From Alistipes sp. CAG:268 (GTDB taxonomy: Bacteria > Bacteroidota > Bacteroidia > Bacteroidales > Rikenellaceae), in the NCBI GenBank assembly GCA_000434235.1, contig FR891993.1, forward strand, positions 1 to 21,773: 21,773 bases of DNA, in the 5' to 3' direction. How positions within the stretch are numbered: the first letter of the stretch is position 1; every line of letters starts with the position of its first letter. Below are positions 5,968 through 14,897 of this stretch, one piece after another. The position numbers and the translations under genes were made by a program. The notes below the pieces were generated by a model. The model was not told the DNA's origin, made no database searches, and saw only the letters and a list, made by a program, of their open reading frames with translations.

Positions 5968-8515
5968 ATGAATTTTTCGAAAGGTTCCGCAGCGAAAATA
6001 CTCCCTGCAGTCGTGGCGCTTGTCCTCTTCTTCATCGTGAGCGCCGCCTATTTCGCCCCCCAGTTCCGGGGCGAGGTGCTGCCCCAGCACGACGTGCTGC
6101 AATACGAGGGAATGGCCCGGGACATCACCCAAATGCGCGCCGAACGGGATGAAGACCCCCAATGGACCGGCGGCATGTTCGGCGGCATGCCCGCCTACCT
6201 GATCAACGTGGCCTACCCGGCACAGGCGGTCAAGCGTACCGTCGGGCAGGTGGTCAAACTGATCGACACCCCGGCCGCATTCCTCTTCTTCTCGATGGCC
6301 GCCATGTGGTGCATGCTGCTCATCTTCGGCATCAACCCCTGGATCGGCATCGTCGCCGCACTGGCCTACGGACTCTCGACTTACTTCCTGCTGATCATCG
6401 GCGCGGGCCACATCACCAAGATGTGGGCGCTGGTCTACGCCCCGCTGATGATGGGCGGCGCATGGATGACCCTGCGCGTCAACCTCTGGTACATGGATGA
6501 CCCTGCGCGGCAACCTCTGGTACGGCGCCGCACTGACGGCGCTGGCCACCTCGCTCGAAATCGGCGCCAACCACCCGCAGATTACCTACTATTTCCTCGT
6601 GGCGATGGCCGCGCTGTGGATCAGCGAGGGGATTTTCGCCTTGCGCGGAAAGCGGATGCGCGACTTCGCCCTGCGTACCGCGGCACTGGCCGGAGCGGGC
6701 ATTCTGGCCGTCGGATCGAACTTCGCGCCGCTGTGGTACACGGCCCAGCACACGAAGGAGACCATCCGCGGCGGCTCGGAGCTGGCCGCAACGGCCTCCC
6801 CGTCGGAGAGTGCCCGGGGCGGGCTCGACCTCGACTACGCCACGGCGTGGAGCTACGGCCGCACGGAGACCTTCAACCTGCTCATCCCCGACTTCATGGG
6901 ACGCCAGTCGGCCACGACCTTCCCAGCCGACGGAGAGACGGCTGCCGTGCTGAACGACTACGGGTTGCGCGGTGCGGCACAACAACTCCCGACCTACTGG
7001 GGTACGCAGCCCTACACGGGAGGCCCGACCTATCTGGGCGCCGCGGCGATCTTCCTCGCCGTACTGGGGCTCATCCTGTTGCCCGGCCGCAGCAAGTGGT
7101 GGATCGCGGCGGTCTGCGTGCTGATGATCCTGCTCTCATGGGGCCGCAACCTAATGGGATTCACCGAACTGGCCTTCAAGCTGCTCCCCGGATACGACAA
7201 GTTCCGCACGGTCTCGATGACGCTCGTCGTCGTGCAGTGGGCCGTACCGCTGCTGGGAGCCGCGGCGCTTATGCGCCTGTGGCGCGATGAGATCCCGCGC
7301 GAACGGGTATGGCGCGCCCTGGCCTGGAGCGCCGGAATCACCGGCGGACTCTGCCTGCTCTTCGCCGTGGCCGGATCGGCCCTCTTCGACTTCGGCCGCG
7401 AGGCAAGCGCCGAAATGATGACCGAACAGTTCCACCACATCTTCCAGGCCAACGACATGCAGCAGTACATCGACCGCGGCATGGATATCGAATGGGGCGC
7501 CGCAACGGCCGACGCGATGGCCGCCGACCGGGCCGCGATGATGCGGCACGACGCCTGGCGTTCGCTGCTGATGATCCTGCTGGCGGCCGGATGCGTGGGA
7601 CTCTTCGTCCTGCGCAGGATCGGGAAATTCGCCCTTGCGGGAACGCTGGCGGCCGTCATGCTGCTGGACCTCGTACCGGTGGACCTGCGCTTCCTCTCGG
7701 GAGAGAACTTCGTGTCACCCCGCCGGCAGCAGGTAACCCCCTCGGCCGCCGACCGGGCCATCATGGAGGACAAGGAGCCGGGATACCGGGTACTGAACCT
7801 CACGGTCAGCCCCTTCAACGACGCCACGACCTCCTACTTCCACCGCTCGGTGGGCGGATACCACGGTGCCAAGCTCGCCCGCTATCAGGACCTGATCGAC
7901 CGCTATCTGAACGACCTGGACGACGGCGTACTCGACATGCTCAACACGCGCTACCTGATCGTACCGGGCGACGACGGGCAGCCCGAGGCGGTGCGCCGCC
8001 CCTCGCCCAACGGGGCCGCATGGTTCGTCGATCGAATCGTCGCGGGCGACACCCCGCAGCAGGAGATCGACCTGCTGGACGAGACCGACCTGAAGACTAC
8101 GGCCGTGGTCGGCTCCCGGGACAGGGGTGAGGCCGAAAAGACGCTGCCCGCACGGGCGGAAGGCGACTCGACCGCCGTGCGGACGATCGCCCTCACGGAA
8201 TACCGCCCCAACTACCTCAAATACGAATATTCGTCACCCGAAGAGGCCGTTGCGGTCTTCTCGGAGATCTATTACGACCGGGGCTGGACGGCCTGGGTGG
8301 ACGGCGAGCAGGCACCCGCCTTCCGCGCCGACTACGTGCTGCGCGCCATGCGCCTGCCGGCCGGCAGGCACACCGTCGAATGGAGGTTCCGCGCCCCCCG
8401 CTGGGAGGCGGTCGAAGGGGTGACGCTCGCCTGCTCGCTGCTGATCCTGCTGGGAGCTGCCGCGGCGCTGATACATTGTTTCCGCAAGAAAAAAGAGACA
8501 AGCCATGAAGGATGA
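5968..8515 (+). pseudogene. YfhO-family membrane protein, frameshifted by a 31-bp duplication
   Basis: A polytopic membrane protein of the YfhO family, large GT-C-like proteins linked in some bacteria to glycosylation of surface polymers. The N-terminal part is read in one frame from ATG 5968 (first TM after MNFSKGSAAKILPAVV, then GEVLPQHDVLQYEGM and FGGMPAYLINVAYP). Near 6491 it shifts by 31 bp, and the rest, from MTLRGNLWYGAALTAL to the stop at 8515, continues in another frame. Removing one copy of the duplication gives one frame of about 838 codons, normal for this family in Bacteroidetes. As written, the first frame stops only at 7290 and yields unrelated residues after about position 175. 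The downstream frame alone, open from 6497, would be a 672-residue protein lacking the first helices. The 3' end overlaps ftsX by 11 bp. The break may be a real mutation or an assembly error. Confidence 0.85.
6461..6522 (+). repeat. 31-bp imperfect tandem duplication inside yfhO
   Basis: Two adjacent 31-bp units, 6461-6491 and 6492-6522, both start CATGGATGACCCTGCGCG and end CAACCTCTGGTA. They differ at one base (T at 6479, G at 6510), changing a Val codon to Gly in the native frame. Because 31 is not a multiple of three, the duplication shifts the yfhO frame. Confidence 0.97.
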
Positions 8516-9386
8516 CAAACGGCTCAAACGCAAGGTCCGCAACTCCTACATCGTCTCGACGGTGAGCATCGCACTGGTGCTCTTCCTGCTCGGGTCGGTG
8601 GGTTACCTGATGGTTGCGGCGATGAAGGTGGCTGATACACTCCAGTCGAGCATCGCCGTCAGCGTCGAGCTGAAAAACGGGCTGAGTGAAGAACAGCGCG
8701 CCGAAATCGAGCAGAAGCTCTCCGAGGAGGCGCTCGTCTCGACGATCTCCTTCCTTGCCAAGGAGCAGAAGATCGAAGACCAGGAGTTCCGCAAGATGTT
8801 CGGCAGCACGTTCGAGGAGGTGCTCGAGGAGAATCCGCTGCTCGACTCGTTCGAACTGACCCTCACGTCGGCATCGGCCGACAAGGAGCTGCTCGACGGG
8901 TTCATCGCCGCCGTCGAACGCATCGAGGGCGTGGACCGCGTCTCCTATCCGGCCCGCATGGCCGAACGGCTCCACGCCACGGTGGGCAAGATCCGCCTGG
9001 TGCTGCTGCTCTTCGGCGGGGCGCTGCTCGTCATCTCGCTCATCCTGGTGAGCAACACGATCCGGCTGGCGATCTTCTCGAAACGTTACCTGATCAACAC
9101 GATGAAACTGGTCGGCGCAACCAAGTGGTTCATCATGCGGCCGTTCCTGGGCAGCAGCATCACGCAGGGCATACTGGCCGGACTGGGCGCCGCAGCCCTC
9201 TTCGCACTGGCCGTCTACGGACTCAACGAGACCATCCCCGAACTGACGACGATCGCCGAGGCCGGCAAGATCGCCATCATTCTCGGCGCGATGATTGCAG
9301 GCGGCGTAGTGATATCGGGGCTCTTCACGCTGGCCGCCCTGAACAAATTCGTCAATATGAAGTCGAACAAGATATACCTTTATTAA
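8505..9386 (+). CDS. ftsX: Cell-division protein FtsX
   Basis: A 293-aa integral membrane component of the FtsEX complex, which couples ATP hydrolysis by FtsE to activation of cell-wall hydrolases at the division site. The topology is typical: basic cytoplasmic start (KDDKRLKRKVRNSY), TM1 at about 20-42, an extracytoplasmic domain of roughly 130 residues, then three TMs (about 166-188, 212-240 and 260-283). The FtsX-family stretch VSNTIRLAIFSKRYLINTMKLVGAT is clear. ftsE is not adjacent, as is common in Bacteroidetes. The start overlaps the yfhO stop by 11 bp, and DUF3098 follows 5 bp downstream, so this is one transcript. Confidence 0.94.
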   Translation: MKDDKRLKRKVRNSYIVSTVSIALVLFLLGSVGYLMVAAMKVADTLQSSIAVSVELKNGLSEEQRAEIEQKLSEEALVSTISFLAKEQKIEDQEFRKMFGSTFEEVLEENPLLDSFELTLTSASADKELLDGFIAAVERIEGVDRVSYPARMAERLHATVGKIRLVLLLFGGALLVISLILVSNTIRLAIFSKRYLINTMKLVGATKWFIMRPFLGSSITQGILAGLGAAALFALAVYGLNETIPELTTIAEAGKIAIILGAMIAGGVVISGLFTLAALNKFVNMKSNKIYLY

Positions 9387-9391
9387 ATTAA

Positions 9392-9649
9392 ATGAAAAAA
9401 GAGCAGTCCAAGAAAACGGAATCCGCACAGGAGGATCCCCGCATGCCCCTCACGCGCCGCAACTACATCCTGCTGGCCATCGGTTTTGCCGTCATCCTCC
9501 TCGGCTTCGTGCTGATGACGGGAGGCGGCAGCGATTCGCCCGACGAATTCAACTACGCCATGTTCTCGTGGCGGAGGATCACGCTGGCCCCGATCCTCGT
9601 GGTCGGCGGCTTCGTCCTGGAGATCTATGCCATTCTGAAACGCTACTGA
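9392..9649 (+). CDS. DUF3098 small membrane protein
   Basis: An 85-aa protein with a charged cytoplasmic N-terminus (about 25 residues rich in K, E and Q) and two predicted TM helices (about 26-43 and 64-81), separated by the loop GGGSDSPDEFNYAMFSWRR. The motif DEFNYAMFSWRRITLAPILV is typical of DUF3098, a Bacteroidetes family usually found between ftsX and uppP, exactly as here. Its function is unknown; position suggests a role with FtsX or in peptidoglycan precursor recycling, but that is inference only. Confidence 0.9.
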   Translation: MKKEQSKKTESAQEDPRMPLTRRNYILLAIGFAVILLGFVLMTGGGSDSPDEFNYAMFSWRRITLAPILVVGGFVLEIYAILKRY

Positions 9650-9676
9650 CACCCCGCACAAGAAAACAACTGACCC

Positions 9677-10468
9677 GTGGATACATTGCAAGCCATCCTG
9701 CTCGGCATCGTGCAGGGCATCACCGAATTTCTTCCCGTCTCGAGCAGCGGGCACCTTCAGATCGCCAAGGAGCTGCTGGGCGTGGAGATCGAAGAGAACC
9801 TCACGTTCGACGTCATCCTGCATGCCGCCACCGTGCTGAGTACGATCGTTGTGCTCTGGCACGAGGTGTGGCGCCTGCTCAAGGGGCTCTTCTCGCGCCG
9901 TTTCAACGAGGAGCAGGCCTACATCCTCAAGATCGTCGTCTCGATGATCCCGATCGGCATCGTCGGTTTTCTGTTCAAGGAGCAGATCAACGCCCTGCTC
10001 GACGCCCCCTGGATCCTCGCCTTCGTAGGCGCCATGCTGCTGCTGACGGCCGCCCTGCTGGCCTTCGCCTACTATGCCAGGCCGCGGCAGCGGGAGACAA
10101 TCTCCTACCGCGACGCCTTCATCATCGGACTGGCGCAGGCGTGTGCCGCCATGCCCGGACTCTCGCGTTCGGGCTCGACCATCGCCACCGGTCTGCTGCT
10201 CGGCAACAAGAAGACGGCCGTAGCCCAGTTCTCGTTCCTCATGGTCCTCGCACCGATCCTCGGCGAGACGTTGCTCGAGGCCGCCGGCGGCGAGCTGACG
10301 GCCAGCGTCGCCACCGGGCCGCTCGTAGCCGGATTCCTCGCCTCGTTCATCACGGGATGCCTGGCCTGCCGCTTCATGATCGAAATCGTCAAACGGGGCC
10401 GTCTGATCTGGTTCGCCGTCTACTGCGCCCTGGCCGGCATCATCTCCATTCTGAGCTACATATGCTGA
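9677..10468 (+). CDS. uppP: Undecaprenyl-diphosphatase UppP (BacA family)
   Basis: A 263-aa polytopic membrane phosphatase that converts undecaprenyl diphosphate to the monophosphate, recycling the lipid carrier for peptidoglycan and surface polysaccharides; the family can confer bacitracin resistance. Both signatures are intact: [13 protein letters not shown] (15-27) and [14 protein letters not shown] (159-172). The start is GTG at 9677, because the conserved N-terminus ([17 protein letters not shown]) begins there and no ATG is available upstream. It follows DUF3098 by 27 bp. Its TGA overlaps the truB ATG, indicating translational coupling. Confidence 0.95.
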   Translation: MDTLQAILLGIVQGITEFLPVSSSGHLQIAKELLGVEIEENLTFDVILHAATVLSTIVVLWHEVWRLLKGLFSRRFNEEQAYILKIVVSMIPIGIVGFLFKEQINALLDAPWILAFVGAMLLLTAALLAFAYYARPRQRETISYRDAFIIGLAQACAAMPGLSRSGSTIATGLLLGNKKTAVAQFSFLMVLAPILGETLLEAAGGELTASVATGPLVAGFLASFITGCLACRFMIEIVKRGRLIWFAVYCALAGIISILSYIC

Positions 10469-11184
10469 CATCCGACGCACACGACCTGCACGGCATCAAC
10501 TTCGAGGAGGGGTACATCGCCGTGGTGGACAAGCCCCTGCGCTGGACCTCGGCCGACGTGGTCCGCAAGGTCAAGTTCACCCTCCGCAAACTCGGATACC
10601 GCCGCATCAAGGTGGGACATGCAGGAACACTCGATCCGCTGGCGACGGGCATCCTGCTCGTCTGCATCGGCCGCGCCACGAAGATGGCCGACGCGCTGCA
10701 GGCCGAGGAGAAGGAGTATGTGGCCGACGTGATGCTCGGCGCCACGACCCCGAGTTACGACCTCGAACACGAGATCGACGCCACCTATCCCTGGGAGCAC
10801 ATCACGCGCGAGGCCGTCGAGGAGGCCCTCCGGTCGCTCACCGGCGAACGGTTGCAGGAGCCGCCCGTTTACTCGGCCAAGAAAATCGAAGGAACGCGCG
10901 CCTACGAACTGGCCCGCGCGGGCAAGGAGGTCGAGTTGCGCAAGGCCCGGATCACGATCTACGAGATGGAGCTGCTCGAATGCGACCTGCCCCGGATCCG
11001 GATCCGCGTGCGGTGCAGCAAGGGGACCTACATCCGTTCGCTGGCCCGCGAGATCGGCGAGGCGCTCGACAGCGGCGCCCACCTCACCTCGCTGCGCAGG
11101 ACCCGCAGCGGCGGTTTCACGCTGGCCAATGCCTGGGATCTGGAGGATTTTCTCAAAAATCTGCAAAATTCTGAAACAAAATAG
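10462..11184 (+). CDS. truB: tRNA pseudouridine-55 synthase TruB
   Basis: A 240-aa enzyme that isomerises U55 to pseudouridine in the T-arm of tRNAs. The catalytic motif [18 protein letters not shown] contains nucleophile D58. Other landmarks are [54 protein letters not shown] and [15 protein letters not shown]. It is short compared with E. coli TruB and lacks a large C-terminal extension, as in many Bacteroidetes. The ATG at 10462 overlaps the uppP stop by 7 bp; the frame is open far upstream only as a shadow of uppP. It ends the cluster that begins at yfhO, and queA follows after 61 bp. Confidence 0.96.
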   Translation: MLTSDAHDLHGINFEEGYIAVVDKPLRWTSADVVRKVKFTLRKLGYRRIKVGHAGTLDPLATGILLVCIGRATKMADALQAEEKEYVADVMLGATTPSYDLEHEIDATYPWEHITREAVEEALRSLTGERLQEPPVYSAKKIEGTRAYELARAGKEVELRKARITIYEMELLECDLPRIRIRVRCSKGTYIRSLAREIGEALDSGAHLTSLRRTRSGGFTLANAWDLEDFLKNLQNSETK

Positions 11185-11245
11185 CTTTTTTTGCGTATAG
11201 AAAATAATCTGTCTCATTTTCAGAACGTAAAAAGAGCGTCAAACT

Positions 11246-12295
11246 ATGAAATTATCGCAATACGGCTACGAGTTCTCGCCCGACATGCTGGCCCGGTATC
11301 CGGCCGAGAACCGCGATGAATCGCGTCTGATGGTGATCAATCGGGCCAAGGGCACCATCGAGCACCGCATCTTCAAGGACATCATCGAGTACTTCGACGA
11401 AAAGGACCTCTTCGTATTCAACGATACCAAGGTCTTCCCCGCACGTCTGTACGGCAACAAGGAGAAGACCGGGGCCGAGATCGAGATCTTCCTGCTGCGC
11501 GAGCTCAACCGCGAGCTGCGCCTGTGGGACGTATTGGTGGACCCCGCCCGCAAGATCCGCATCGGCAACAAGCTCTACTTCGGCGACGACGACCTGCTCG
11601 TGGCCGAAGTGATCGACAACACCACATCGCGCGGACGTACGCTCCGCTTCCTCTTCGACGGCTCCTACGAGGAGTTCAAACAGGCGCTCTTCAGCCTCGG
11701 CGAGACCCCCCTGCCCAAATGGGTACGCGAAAAGGTGGAGCCCGAGGACGCCGAACGTTACCAAACCATCTTCGCCCGCCACGAGGGCGCCGTGGCCGCC
11801 CCGACGGCCGGCATGCACTTCTCGAAGCACCTGATGAAGCGCATGGAGATCAAGGGCATCGACTCGGCCTTCATCACGCTGCATGTCGGACTGGGCAACT
11901 TCCGTACGGTCGATGTCGAGGATCTCTCGAAGCACAAGATGGACTCCGAGCAGTTCTTCGTTACGGACGAGGCCGCCGAGGCGGTAAACCGGGCCAAACG
12001 CGAGGGCCGCAAGGTGGCGGCCATCGGCACCACGGTGATGCGCACGCTCGAGACGGCCGTATCGACCAACGGCATGATCAAGCCCATGGAGGGGTGGACC
12101 AACAAGTTCATCTTCGCCCCCTACGACTTCACGGTCGCCGACGCCATGGTTACCAACTTCCACCTGCCTTACTCCACGCAACTGATGATGGTAGCGGCAT
12201 TCGGCGGCTACGAGACGGTGATGAACGCCTACAAGATCGCCCGCGAAGAGAAGTACCGCTTCGGCACTTACGGCGACGCAATGCTCATTCTTTAA
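11246..12295 (+). CDS. queA: S-adenosylmethionine:tRNA ribosyltransferase-isomerase QueA
   Basis: A 349-aa enzyme that transfers and isomerises the ribose of SAM onto 7-aminomethyl-7-deazaguanine in tRNA, forming epoxyqueuosine. Full length, with the family motifs: [14 protein letters not shown] near the N-terminus, [53 protein letters not shown] and [17 protein letters not shown] at the end. It follows truB by 61 bp of AT-richer sequence without a terminator or a consensus promoter, so it may be read through from truB; another tRNA-modification gene next to truB fits that. No other queuosine genes are in the window. Confidence 0.96.
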   Translation: MKLSQYGYEFSPDMLARYPAENRDESRLMVINRAKGTIEHRIFKDIIEYFDEKDLFVFNDTKVFPARLYGNKEKTGAEIEIFLLRELNRELRLWDVLVDPARKIRIGNKLYFGDDDLLVAEVIDNTTSRGRTLRFLFDGSYEEFKQALFSLGETPLPKWVREKVEPEDAERYQTIFARHEGAVAAPTAGMHFSKHLMKRMEIKGIDSAFITLHVGLGNFRTVDVEDLSKHKMDSEQFFVTDEAAEAVNRAKREGRKVAAIGTTVMRTLETAVSTNGMIKPMEGWTNKFIFAPYDFTVADAMVTNFHLPYSTQLMMVAAFGGYETVMNAYKIAREEKYRFGTYGDAMLIL

Positions 12296-12306
12296 GAAAT
12301 TTTTCG

Positions 12307-12314
12307 TATCTTTG
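12307..12314 (+). promoter_or_regulatory. Promoter -7 element for the GT5/DUF4270 pair
   Basis: TATCTTTG matches the Bacteroidetes -7 element, 31 bp before the ATG at 12346. No good TTG lies at 19-21 nt spacing upstream; that stretch is the end of queA. Confidence 0.6.
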
Positions 12315-12345
12315 CAAAATAAGCGCTTAAAAAAATAGACGAAAC

Positions 12346-13152
12346 ATGGCCAGCAAGATTCTGTACGTTTGCCAGGAGATCACTCCCTATCTGCCCGAAA
12401 CGGAGAACTCCCGGCTGTGCCGTGCGCTGACGCAGGCGATGCAGGAGCGCGGCAACGAGATCCGGACCTTCATGCCGCGCTACGGCTGCATCAACGAGCG
12501 CAGGCACCAACTGCACGAAGTGATCCGCCTCTCGGGCATGAACCTCATCATCGACGACAACGACCACCAGCTTATCATCAAGGTGGCCTCGATCCCCTCG
12601 GCCCGCGTACAGATCTACTTCATCGACAACGACGACTACTTCTCGCGCAAGGCCGTGCTGACCGATGCCGAAGGGAACTACTTCGCCGACAACGACGAAC
12701 GGTCGATCTTCTTCGCCCGCGGCGTGCTGGAGACGGTCAAGAAGCTGCGCTGGACCCCGTCGATCGTACACTGCCACGGGTGGTTCTCGTCCGTGGTGCC
12801 GGTCTACCTGAAACACGTCTTCGCCGACGACCCGATCTTCCGCGACGTGAAGATCGTCGTCTCGCTCTACGGCGACGGATTCCCCGGATCGCTCGACCCC
12901 GGATTCGCCGACAAGATCGCCGGCGAGGGGGTCAAGGACAAAAATCTCGGAATAATCGCAGACCCGTCATACGAAAATCTCTGCCGCTTCGTTATGGAGT
13001 ATGCCGACGGCGTGGTTGCGGCATCCGCGGAGGTAGATCCCCGGGTGCTGGAGATCGTCCGTGAAAGCGGGAAACCGATGCTCGAATACCAGTCGCCCGA
13101 CGCGGAGGACTTTTTCGATAATTACAACCGATTCTATGAAGCGATTCAATAA
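12346..13152 (+). CDS. Short GT5-domain protein ('glycogen/starch synthase'), likely degenerate
   Basis: A 268-aa protein resembling only the N-terminal GT5 half of glycogen synthase; the C-terminal GT1-like half is absent. Recognisable parts are MASKILYVCQEITPYLP, MPRYGCINERRHQLHEVIRL, the stretch VQIYFIDNDDYFSRKAV and VHCHGWFSSVVPVYL. Two catalytic hallmarks are missing: the KxGGL loop for ADP-glucose is replaced by ETENSRLCRAL, and the usual HDW is HGW. It is therefore unlikely to make glycogen alone. I recall similar short proteins elsewhere in Bacteroidales, so this looks like a family trait and not fresh decay. The DUF4270 lipoprotein gene overlaps its end by 17 bp, suggesting a joint but unknown role. 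Confidence 0.82.
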   Translation: MASKILYVCQEITPYLPETENSRLCRALTQAMQERGNEIRTFMPRYGCINERRHQLHEVIRLSGMNLIIDDNDHQLIIKVASIPSARVQIYFIDNDDYFSRKAVLTDAEGNYFADNDERSIFFARGVLETVKKLRWTPSIVHCHGWFSSVVPVYLKHVFADDPIFRDVKIVVSLYGDGFPGSLDPGFADKIAGEGVKDKNLGIIADPSYENLCRFVMEYADGVVAASAEVDPRVLEIVRESGKPMLEYQSPDAEDFFDNYNRFYEAIQ

Positions 13153-14815
13153 CATTCGCCGGCTGTTGCTCTCCGCCGCGACGCTCGCCGTCGTCGGCAC
13201 GTCGATGCTCCCGGGCTGCACGTCCGTCGATGACACGCTGGGGTCGAACCTCGTTCCGGACAACCAGCAGATGTACGCAGGATACGTCACGATCCCCCGG
13301 ATTGACGAGCTCAACCCGAAACAGTACGTCGAAACACGCCTCTACCAGACCGATTCAATCATCTCGTCGAACATCTCCTACGGATACTTCGGCCAGCAGC
13401 TCAACGACACGATCGGACGCCGCACGGCAGGGTTCCTCTCGCAGATGATCAACTACTACTCGGTGCCCGAGGGCTACTTCGGCGAAAACCCGATCTTCGA
13501 CTCGGCGCTGCTGCTGCTCTCGGTCGAGAAATACGGCGTGGACACGCTCACCACGCAGCATTTCGCCGTATACGAGATCCTGAGCAACGACTACCTGAAG
13601 GAGGTCGAGGAGGATACGACCTTCTACATCGGATTCGACCCCGTGAAGGCGGGTGTCTATGATCCGCAGAAACCGCTCTCCCGCTTCACGCTCGGCGGCG
13701 AGAAGGAGGGCGAAGGACCGGCAGCCACCTATGTGACGCTCACCCCGACCGAGGAGGGCAAGCAATATGTCCGCCACCTGATGCTCCAGAAGGCATTCGA
13801 CGGCGACGACTTCCCTTATGAGAACGACTACTCGATCTACAGCGTGGACAGCGTCGAGCAGTGGGTCGAGCAGTTCCGCGGCCTCTACATAGCCCCGGAT
13901 CCCGATCAGATGATCTCGGAGTACGGCAAAGGCACGGTCTTCGGGACGAAACTCGAGACGTCGGGACTGGCCATTTACGGCCGAACCCGCGTCAAGGAGG
14001 ACCCATCGCTGATCCAGGATACGGTCGGAATGGTCTACTACTTCTATGAAACGACCAGCAACAACGGATTCGGAAACGTTTCGGTCAATACGGTCACGCA
14101 TAACTACGAAGAGGCCACGACAGCCACGAAGATCAACATCGACGATGCCCGCGAGACGAACGAGAACCGTCCGCTCCATTCGCGGATCCATGTCGAGGGT
14201 CTGGGCGGTGTCATCAGCGAGATGACCTTCACCCGGGAGTTCTTCGAGACGCTCGACGCCGAGATCGAGGCCGAGAACGAACGCAACAACAAGGATTTCC
14301 GTACGCTGGCTTTCAGTCAGGTCACCATGTCGCTCTACTTCAACGACAGCGAGTACGACTGGGAGAACATCGGATCGGGCAGCGGCAACCTCAGCCGTCT
14401 GGTCGAGCAGATGTCGGCAGCTCCCGAACGGTTGGGCATGTATACGGACTACAAGAAGCTCACCCCGATCGCCGACTACTACTATACCTACGAGCAGCAG
14501 TACGAGACCGAATTGGACTATTACGGCAAGATCAACCGCAGCCGCGGATGCTACGTGATGAATATCACGGCCTACATGCAGAGTCTCTGGAACAGCTATG
14601 TCGAAGAGCGCGACGCTGCGAAGGCCGAGGGACGCGAGATCGACATGGACAACGTCAAGAACCGTACGGTCTACCTCGGCCCGGAGGCCTACAGCCTCTA
14701 TACGAACTCGTTCGGTGAGGTTCAAGGCATGCCGACAAGCGATTCGGGCGGGACACTCTTACCGGAGAACAATGCCCCGATCCGCTTTACGATCTCATAC
14801 AACATGATCAAATAA
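13136..14815 (+). CDS. DUF4270 outer-membrane lipoprotein
   Basis: A 559-aa exported lipoprotein. The basic N-terminus (MKRFNNIRR) leads into a hydrophobic stretch and the lipobox MLPGC, so processing should leave C28 at the N-terminus. The mature protein is acidic and rich in Tyr, Asp and Glu, with segments such as DDTLGSNLVPDNQQMYAGY, VTIPRIDELNPKQYVETRLYQTDSI and a C-terminal TISYNMIK, in the style of DUF4270. The function of this Bacteroidetes family is unknown. I chose ATG 13136 because it starts a proper signal peptide; it lies 17 bp inside the GT5 gene, indicating coupling. A hairpin 23 bp after the stop ends the unit. Confidence 0.9.
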   Translation: MKRFNNIRRLLLSAATLAVVGTSMLPGCTSVDDTLGSNLVPDNQQMYAGYVTIPRIDELNPKQYVETRLYQTDSIISSNISYGYFGQQLNDTIGRRTAGFLSQMINYYSVPEGYFGENPIFDSALLLLSVEKYGVDTLTTQHFAVYEILSNDYLKEVEEDTTFYIGFDPVKAGVYDPQKPLSRFTLGGEKEGEGPAATYVTLTPTEEGKQYVRHLMLQKAFDGDDFPYENDYSIYSVDSVEQWVEQFRGLYIAPDPDQMISEYGKGTVFGTKLETSGLAIYGRTRVKEDPSLIQDTVGMVYYFYETTSNNGFGNVSVNTVTHNYEEATTATKINIDDARETNENRPLHSRIHVEGLGGVISEMTFTREFFETLDAEIEAENERNNKDFRTLAFSQVTMSLYFNDSEYDWENIGSGSGNLSRLVEQMSAAPERLGMYTDYKKLTPIADYYYTYEQQYETELDYYGKINRSRGCYVMNITAYMQSLWNSYVEERDAAKAEGREIDMDNVKNRTVYLGPEAYSLYTNSFGEVQGMPTSDSGGTLLPENNAPIRFTISYNMIK

Positions 14816-14838
14816 GCAAACGATAAACCCTTGTGCGG

Positions 14839-14866
14839 AACCTAAGTGTGCAGATACTTAGGTTTT
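14839..14866 (+). terminator. Terminator after the DUF4270 gene
   Basis: A 9-bp stem, AACCTAAGT with ACTTAGGTT, around GTGCAGAT and followed by TT. The T-run is short, so it may be leaky. It lies between the DUF4270 stop and topA; I see no TAnnTTTG promoter for topA in the remaining 30 bp. Confidence 0.65.
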
Positions 14867-14897
14867 CGCATTTCTGAAAAAGCCATCAAAAAAAGCA

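Noticed and set aside
6485..6525. Programmed ribosomal frameshifting in yfhO
   Set aside because: There is no slippery heptamer or need for one; the shift is fully explained by the 31-bp duplication.
9568..10461. N-terminal extension of TruB by nearly 300 codons
   Set aside because: The extension overlaps DUF3098 and uppP in another frame; TruB homology starts after ATG 10462, which overlaps the uppP stop in typical operon fashion.
12301..12345. Riboswitch (for example a preQ1 type) near queA
   Set aside because: Neither the region before queA (11185-11245) nor that after it shows a recognisable aptamer; QueA in gut Bacteroidales is usually not under such control as far as I know.
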